Both the position numbers and the translations under genes were made by a program. From the NCBI RefSeq assembly GCF_000188155.2, contig NZ_KE124774.1, forward strand, positions 1,370,356 to 1,434,355: 64,000 nucleotides of DNA, read 5' to 3'. The notes beneath the pieces were generated by a model that was not told the DNA's origin, did no database searches, and saw only the letters and a list, made by a program, of their open reading frames with translations. Positions 59,519 to 64,000 of this stretch are shown piece after piece (positions within the stretch are counted from its first letter, which is position 1; each line of letters opens with the position of its first letter). The DNA comes from Methylocystis sp. ATCC 49242 (GTDB lineage: Bacteria > Pseudomonadota > Alphaproteobacteria > Rhizobiales > Beijerinckiaceae).

Positions 59519-60121
59519 TCAGAAATAGCGCTCCGGGAGCCGGATGAGATCGCCGGGAAGCACCGGAATCGTCGGCGAGAGCGGGTATTCCCGAAAGCCG
59601 TTGTCGCCGATGTGCTGGATGAGAACATTCGAGCGGCTGGCGCGATAGGTCGAGCCGCCGGCGAGCGCGATGGCGCTCATCACATTCAGCCCGCTCTTGT
59701 AGGGATACTCGCCCGGCTTCCCGACCTCCCCGAGAATATAGAAGGGACGGAAGCTTGCGACGTCGACAGTCACTTTCGGATTGCGCAAATATTCGCCGCG
59801 AAACTTCTTGGCGAGCTCCCTTTCGAGATCCGGCTTGGTCAGGCCGGCCGCCTTGACCGTGCCGGCGAGAGGCAGGGAAACCATGCCCGCCGGGTCGATT
59901 TCATATTCGCCTGAAAGACGGTCCTCACCGAAGACGGTGACCTTGATCTTTTCGCCCGGCTGAAGGACCGGCGAGGATGCGGAAGACTTGATCAGCGCCT
60001 CCCGGTCCTCCAGCGACACGGGCCCGAGCGACGCGCCGCTGTCGCAGCCGGCCGACGAAAGCAGCAACAGGAAAATGAAAAGAGCGCGGAGCGGCGTGAG
60101 TGAATTTCTGGTCAACAGCAT
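59519..60121 (-). CDS. Wza-like polysaccharide export lipoprotein (Poly_export/SLBB)
   Basis: The ATG at 60121 with AAGG upstream gives 200 residues; a GTG at 60130 would add three. The lipoprotein signal ends LLLLSSAGC. The mature protein has the Poly_export domain (LQPGEKIKVTVFGEDRLSGE, EIDPAGMVSLPLAGTVKAAG, KKFRGEYLRNPKVTVDVASF) and one SLBB (PFYILGEVGKPGEYPYKSGL, NVMSAIALAGGSTYRA). It ends with LPGDLIRLPERYF and is shorter than E. coli Wza, lacking the C-terminal outer-membrane helix part. The adjacent barrel (57864) may supply the outer-membrane pore. Confidence 0.9.
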   Translation of the reverse strand: MLLTRNSLTPLRALFIFLLLLSSAGCDSGASLGPVSLEDREALIKSSASSPVLQPGEKIKVTVFGEDRLSGEYEIDPAGMVSLPLAGTVKAAGLTKPDLERELAKKFRGEYLRNPKVTVDVASFRPFYILGEVGKPGEYPYKSGLNVMSAIALAGGSTYRASRSNVLIQHIGDNGFREYPLSPTIPVLPGDLIRLPERYF

Positions 60122-60248
60122 GGAATGCACCTTGGTGCGCGTCGGCCGAGAACTGTATAGCTTTAGGCTACCGTTGGGATATAAGACCCATCGGTGAACG
60201 TCAACATTAACGCGCCGCGAACAGATAAGCTAAAGCTCTGAACAAGGT

Positions 60249-60950
60249 ATGAACCGCCGGAACACCTTTGTTTTCCATATCGCCGCCCGGCGGCCTCGCC
60301 CGGTCGTCTCCACCGGCGGGAGCGCCGGCTTTTGGCGAATGGCGATCGCCATGGCGGCTAGCCTGGGCGCGTTCCCGGTGGATGCAGACATGACGCGCGG
60401 CGCAACGAGTTATTTTTCCGCGCAGAACTGCGCGTCGGCCGGAAAACTTCCCGCCGAGGTCTGCAATTTCGCCGACATGAATTCGGCGGCCGAATTCGAT
60501 GAAAAGGCGCCCCGCTTTGCCTCGCGCGACATTTGCGAGAGGAGTTACGGCTCCTGCTCTCTCGGCTTTCGCGGCGCCGACGGATGGGCGGGGCGCAAAA
60601 ATGCGATCTTCTTCTCGCCGCGCCGCCAGGGGTTCCGGATCACGGTCAAGTCGGAACATGACGTGACCGTGGTTCCCACCAACGCCGGCATGAACTTCTC
60701 GCCACGCAGCGCCCTGCGCCGAGACGCGTCGATCAATCCCCGCTCAGCGCGAGAGCAAACCGGCCCCGTCGCGCCGGCGGGCGGCGGACAATCCGGCGCC
60801 TTCGGCGTTCCGACAGCCGAAGGCATGCGGGGGCCGTTACCGCCCCGCCCGCCGGTCGACCCGAATTTCGATTGCGCCGCGGTGCTCGAGCCCACGGACA
60901 AGGGCGATCCCAGCACGGGCTGCGTCCTCGCTCCCCCCAACAGGCGCTGA
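60249..60950 (+). CDS. secreted DUF1190-like protein
   Basis: 233 residues. A membrane/signal segment at about 28-45 (WRMAIAMAASLGAFPVDA) precedes YFSAQNCASAGKLPAEVCNF, ADMNSAAEFDEKAPRFASRD and ICERSYGSCSLGF. The Cys pattern and APRFAS..IC..-YG-C motif resemble the DUF1190/YgiB family. The C-terminal 90 residues are Pro/Gly/Arg-rich with two more Cys. It is divergent from the export lipoprotein gene. The function is unknown. Confidence 0.6.
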   Translation: MNRRNTFVFHIAARRPRPVVSTGGSAGFWRMAIAMAASLGAFPVDADMTRGATSYFSAQNCASAGKLPAEVCNFADMNSAAEFDEKAPRFASRDICERSYGSCSLGFRGADGWAGRKNAIFFSPRRQGFRITVKSEHDVTVVPTNAGMNFSPRSALRRDASINPRSAREQTGPVAPAGGGQSGAFGVPTAEGMRGPLPPRPPVDPNFDCAAVLEPTDKGDPSTGCVLAPPNRR

Positions 60951-61251
60951 CCTCCTTCTCCGCATCCACAGGCTAGTCGCGCTCCGGAGCGGCAGCCGCA
61001 GCCGGGCCGTGATCGGCTGCGCCCGCCGCCAAAGTTGATTGGCAACATTACTTGAGAGCGACCGGGTAAAATCGACCCGTTCATGAGCTGATCTGACAGC
61101 TCTGCAAGCTACACTCCAGCTTCGCGCCTTCGTATACATACAATACATTGGCGTGCGGCGGCGTCAGTAACGATAAATAAGCGAACGAGTTCTAGCGTCT
61201 CCGGGATAAATGTTGACGTTGTTTGTCAACATGGGTTCTCGGAGTGGAGTT

Positions 61252-61782
61252 ATGTGTTCGATTACTTCGGAAACAGGCTGGATACTTGCTGCAAGGCCAA
61301 GAAAAAATAGATCGTCGGCGCGCCCCCTGGTTCTGGGGGCGTTGGTCGGCGCGGCTGCCGTAGCAGCGCTGGTCGCTTCCATTCCGGCGCAGGCTTTCGA
61401 TTTCTTCCGGCCGATGGATCGCGGCGGTCGCATTGGCGACTACATGGAGCGCGTCGTGGCACAGGCGGGCCAGCCTTACGCCATCGCGGGCGACTGCATG
61501 TCCGCCTGCACCATGTGGCTGGGGCACAGGGGAACTTGCGTCATGCCGGATGCGGTGCTGTGGTTCCATGGTGCGTCAGATCGGTCGGCGGAACTGGCGG
61601 ACGGAAATCCATGGCGAGCCATCAGCGCCACGGGCAACGCCACGCTGCTTTCCATGTATCCGCCCCGCGTGCGCGCGGTCGTAAGGCCATGGCTGGCGTC
61701 GCCGGACTTCCATACGCTGACGGGCACGCAGCTCGCGGCGCTCGGCGTTCCCCTGTGCCGCGCCACCGCGCGGGCGGATTAG
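61252..61782 (+). CDS. periplasmic ClpP/crotonase-fold-like hypothetical protein
   Basis: The start chosen is ATG 61252, with GGAG 7 nt upstream; the frame is open from 61210. Signal/membrane segment PLVLGALVGAAAVAALVASI then PAQAFDFF. The core AIAGDCMSACTMWLGHRGTC followed by LWFHGASDR resembles the SAC...FH pattern of ClpP-like proteins in COG3904, where the Ser is nucleophilic. About 176 residues. Its stop overlaps that of the convergent GDP-fucose synthase gene by 4 nt. The role is not known. Confidence 0.55.
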   Translation: MCSITSETGWILAARPRKNRSSARPLVLGALVGAAAVAALVASIPAQAFDFFRPMDRGGRIGDYMERVVAQAGQPYAIAGDCMSACTMWLGHRGTCVMPDAVLWFHGASDRSAELADGNPWRAISATGNATLLSMYPPRVRAVVRPWLASPDFHTLTGTQLAALGVPLCRATARAD

Positions 61783-62720
61783 GCGGCGACGGCGCTACTC
61801 GCGCGGTGCTCCAGAAACCACTGATAGGTGGAGGCAAGCCCGTCATCGAGCGATATTTCCGGTCGCCAGCCCAGCGCCCGGATGCGGCTCGAATCCATCA
61901 GCTTTCTGGGCGTGCCGTCCGGCTTCGTGCGATCGAAGACGATGTCGCCCGAAAATCCCACCGCGCGCGCGACGGCGCCGGCGAGATCGCCGATCGAAAT
62001 ATCGGATCCGGCGCCGCAATTGATGTGCTCGTAGTCGTCGTAAGAATCGAGGCAAAAGACCACGCCGCGCGCGAGATCGTCGACGTGGAGGAATTCGCGC
62101 AGTGGCGCGCCCGACCCCCACACGACCGCCTCGCGACGGCCCTGGACCTTCGCCTCGTGGAACTTGCGGAGCAGCGCGGGCAGCACATGGCTCGTGGTCA
62201 GGTCGAAATTGTCGTTCGGGCCATAAAGGTTGCAGGGCATGACCGATATGTACCGGCGGCCGTATTGTTTGCGATAGGCCTGGCAGAGTTTCAGACCGGC
62301 GATCTTGGCGATCGCGTACCATTCATTCGTCGGTTCGAGCGGCGAGGTCAGCAGCGAGTCTTCTCGGATCGGCTGCGGCGCGAATTTCGGATAGATGCAG
62401 GATGAGCCGAGAAACACCAGGCGATCGACGTCCGCGGCATGGGCGGAATGGATGACATTGGTCGCAATCGCCAAATTGTCATAAATAAATTCGGCGGGGA
62501 AAGCGTCATTGGCGTAGATTCCGCCGACCTTTGCCGCGGCGAAGATGATGGCGTCCGGCCGGTTCTGTTTCAGCCAGACCTCGACGCCGATCTGGTTGCG
62601 CAGATCCACGACCGAGCGGCCGGCCGTGATGACCTCGTCGCCGCGGGCGCGCAAATATCGCGTAACGGCCGAGCCAACCATGCCCGTATGTCCCGCAACC
62701 CAAATGCGTCTGTTGCTCAT
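61779..62720 (-). CDS. fcl: GDP-L-fucose synthase
   Basis: 313 residues from ATG 62720; the open frame continues upstream but without homology. The extended SDR fold has the NAD(P) motif RIWVAGHTGMVGSAVTRYLR, then FAAAKVGGIYANDAFPAEF, LVFLGSSCIYPKFAPQPIRE and the catalytic Tyr-Lys in NEWYAIAKIAGLKLCQAYR. VMPCNLYGPNDNFD and REFLHVDDLARG follow. It performs epimerisation and reduction of GDP-4-keto-6-deoxymannose to GDP-L-fucose, so fucose is a likely component of the polysaccharide. The partner GDP-mannose dehydratase (gmd) is not in the window. A hairpin and the EPS motif lie just upstream. Confidence 0.94.
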   Translation of the reverse strand: MSNRRIWVAGHTGMVGSAVTRYLRARGDEVITAGRSVVDLRNQIGVEVWLKQNRPDAIIFAAAKVGGIYANDAFPAEFIYDNLAIATNVIHSAHAADVDRLVFLGSSCIYPKFAPQPIREDSLLTSPLEPTNEWYAIAKIAGLKLCQAYRKQYGRRYISVMPCNLYGPNDNFDLTTSHVLPALLRKFHEAKVQGRREAVVWGSGAPLREFLHVDDLARGVVFCLDSYDDYEHINCGAGSDISIGDLAGAVARAVGFSGDIVFDRTKPDGTPRKLMDSSRIRALGWRPEISLDDGLASTYQWFLEHRASSAVAA

Positions 62721-62725
62721 GAAAA

Positions 62726-62783
62726 GTTCCTGAGAGCCAAGCAATCCGCTCAGGAACCAATGTATACCTTCAGCTTGACAATT
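62726..62783 (-). promoter_or_regulatory. leader hairpin and shared EPS motif upstream of fcl
   Basis: Perfect 9-bp inverted repeat GTTCCTGAG (62726-62734) / CTCAGGAAC (62749-62757) in the likely leader, just before the start codon. GTATAC lies at 62762-62767 and AGCTTGACAATT at 62772-62783, the same 12-mer as before the barrel gene. Confidence 0.45.
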
Positions 62784-62835
62784 GCGCCAGATCCTGACGC
62801 CAATTGTCGACAAGCCCTTCAGCGGGGGGCGCCGA

Positions 62836-63255
62836 CTACTCCGGCCGCCGCTCGATCTCCTCCATGTCTTCGTCCGACAGGCCGAAATGATGGCCGATCT
62901 CGTGGACGAGGACATGGGTGACGATCTCGGCGAGCGTGTTCTCGCTGCCGGCCCAGTAATCCAGGATCGGCCGACGATAGAGCCAGATCATGTTGGGCTC
63001 GTCGCCGGTCTGGGAGAGATGCTCGCCCTGGGCGAGGCCGCGCCCGCGAAACAGGCCGAGCAGGTCGAACTCCGTCTCGCAATCCATGTCGTCGAGCGTC
63101 TCGTCGTCCGGGAAATCCTCGACCCGGATGACGAGGCCCTCGCAAAGACGGGTGAACCGGCTGGGCAGCGCCGCAAAGGCGGCGTCCGCCAGCGCCTCCA
63201 TGTCGGCGAGCGAGGGGGCGGAAAGATCTTTCCATTCCGGGGGAGTCTTCGACAT
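62836..63255 (-). CDS. zincin-like metallopeptidase family protein (PF06262)
   Basis: 139 residues with the zinc-binding helix VTHVLVHEIGHHFGLSDEDM (HExGHxxG) near the C-terminus. The N-terminal part ALPSRFTRLCEGLVIRVEDF, then LLGLFRGRGL and MIWLYRRPILDYW, is as usual for this small cytoplasmic family. The length is complete. The physiological substrate is unknown. It appears to be outside the EPS run. Confidence 0.9.
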   Translation of the reverse strand: MSKTPPEWKDLSAPSLADMEALADAAFAALPSRFTRLCEGLVIRVEDFPDDETLDDMDCETEFDLLGLFRGRGLAQGEHLSQTGDEPNMIWLYRRPILDYWAGSENTLAEIVTHVLVHEIGHHFGLSDEDMEEIERRPE

Positions 63256-63389
63256 CTAAGGACTATGTCACGGCGTTCAGGCGCGCGAAACCGCGGCCTG
63301 GTAGTAATCGGGTAAGCACAATCGCCTGATCTTCATTCAGCCAAGCCTTTGCTGTGAGACACTGTCGCCGTTCCCGGCTGGAGTTCGGC

Positions 63390-64000
63390 ATGTTTGCGTC
63401 AATCTGGCGAGTAAAGGAGCCGCGAACGCGGCGCGACGCGCTGCGGCTCGTCCTTCTTTACGCCGCGATCTCGGTCTCCGTCTCGGCGCTGGTCACGGCC
63501 GCCTTCGCCAGAATGAACGGCTGGCCTTTGGGGCCGGCGCTGATCCCCGCCATCGGGATACCCTTGCTGGTCGCGCCCTGGATGACCTGGACCGTCGCGA
63601 GCGCCGCCTTGCGACTGCATGAGATGCGTCAGGAGCTGGAGCGGCTCGCCCGCATCGATCCTCTGAGCGGGGCGCTGAACCGGCGCGGCTTGGCCGAATT
63701 CGCCGCGCGCCACTTTGCGGAACGGCGCGAGAGCGGAAAATTCTGCGCAATCGTGGCCGACGTCGACCGCTTCAAGACGATCAATGACGCCTTCGGGCAT
63801 GCAGCCGGCGACGCGGTCATCGCGCGGGTGGCGGACATCATGCGCCTGATTGTGGGAACGAGGGATTGCGCCGTCGGCAGGTTCGGCGGCGACGAACTCG
63901 GCGCGCTGATCGTCGGCCTGTCGCTCGAGGAAACGATGATCCTCGCCGAAAATCTCCGCGCCGCGATCGAGCGGACGATTTTTCTGCATGGCGACCGCCG
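63390..64000 (+). CDS. diguanylate cyclase (GGDEF), 3' end outside window
   Basis: ATG 63390 with GGAG upstream. Two hydrophobic segments (about 17-36 LRLVLLYAAISVSVSALVTA and about 45-65) precede a GGDEF domain. Seen are LARIDPLSGALNRRGLAEFA, FCAIVADVDRFKTINDAFGH (metal-binding Asp, substrate-binding region) and RFGGDELGALIVG with GGDEL in place of GGDEF, a common active variant. The frame runs off the window. It makes cyclic di-GMP at the membrane; such signals often control EPS production, and its proximity to this locus suggests that. Confidence 0.88.
   Translation, partial: MFASIWRVKEPRTRRDALRLVLLYAAISVSVSALVTAAFARMNGWPLGPALIPAIGIPLLVAPWMTWTVASAALRLHEMRQELERLARIDPLSGALNRRGLAEFAARHFAERRESGKFCAIVADVDRFKTINDAFGHAAGDAVIARVADIMRLIVGTRDCAVGRFGGDELGALIVGLSLEETMILAENLRAAIERTIFLHGDR

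Overview
The window is GC-rich bacterial DNA with gene families typical of Alphaproteobacteria: an Omp25-like barrel, a PF10082-type barrel in an exopolysaccharide (EPS) locus, and a Wzc-type kinase. The order Hyphomicrobiales (for example a methanotroph-like genus) is only an inference. The window is one large EPS/surface-polysaccharide locus that has been heavily invaded by insertion sequences (IS). A damaged lasso-peptide (RiPP) locus is embedded in it.

Layout: 1-4.7 kb carries the 3' end of an arylsulfatase, a two-barrel outer-membrane porin and a PP2A-type phosphatase. 4.9-15.5 kb is a pile of IS elements (IS5 types A and B, IS3, IS66, IS630, IS21), many nested or truncated. 15.5-17.8 kb has a small secreted protein gene and two IS110 remnants. 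18.0-22.97 kb holds, all on the plus strand, a nucleotidyltransferase, an ABC exporter, an asparagine-synthetase-like lasso cyclase and a short gene with the lasso leader pattern (Tyr -17, Pro -14, Leu -12, Gly -8, Thr -2 before a Gly). IS-A is inserted two codons into its core. No lasso B1/B2 (RRE/leader peptidase) gene is visible.

24.7-48.0 kb is a visibly AT-richer block of glycosyltransferases, a Wzy-like polymerase, a Wzx flippase, an FkbM methyltransferase fragment and a SAM methyltransferase, broken repeatedly by one 935-bp IS5-family element (IS-B, eight copies in the window) and an IS3. Several insertions can be undone on paper to restore intact reading frames, so they look recent. 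Other junctions have mismatched target duplications or orphan gene halves, which points to recombination between copies. 48.0-49.6 kb is decayed IS DNA next to an asnB fragment.

50.1-62.7 kb is the intact, GC-rich EPS core: acyltransferase, small membrane protein, Wzc-type kinase, O-antigen ligase/polymerase, NusG-like antiterminator, outer-membrane barrel, Wza-like export lipoprotein and GDP-fucose synthase. The window ends with a zincin-like protein and the start of a GGDEF protein. The general machinery for chain control, export and fucose supply thus looks functional, while the strain-specific glycosyltransferase/polymerase block and the lasso locus have been broken by IS activity.
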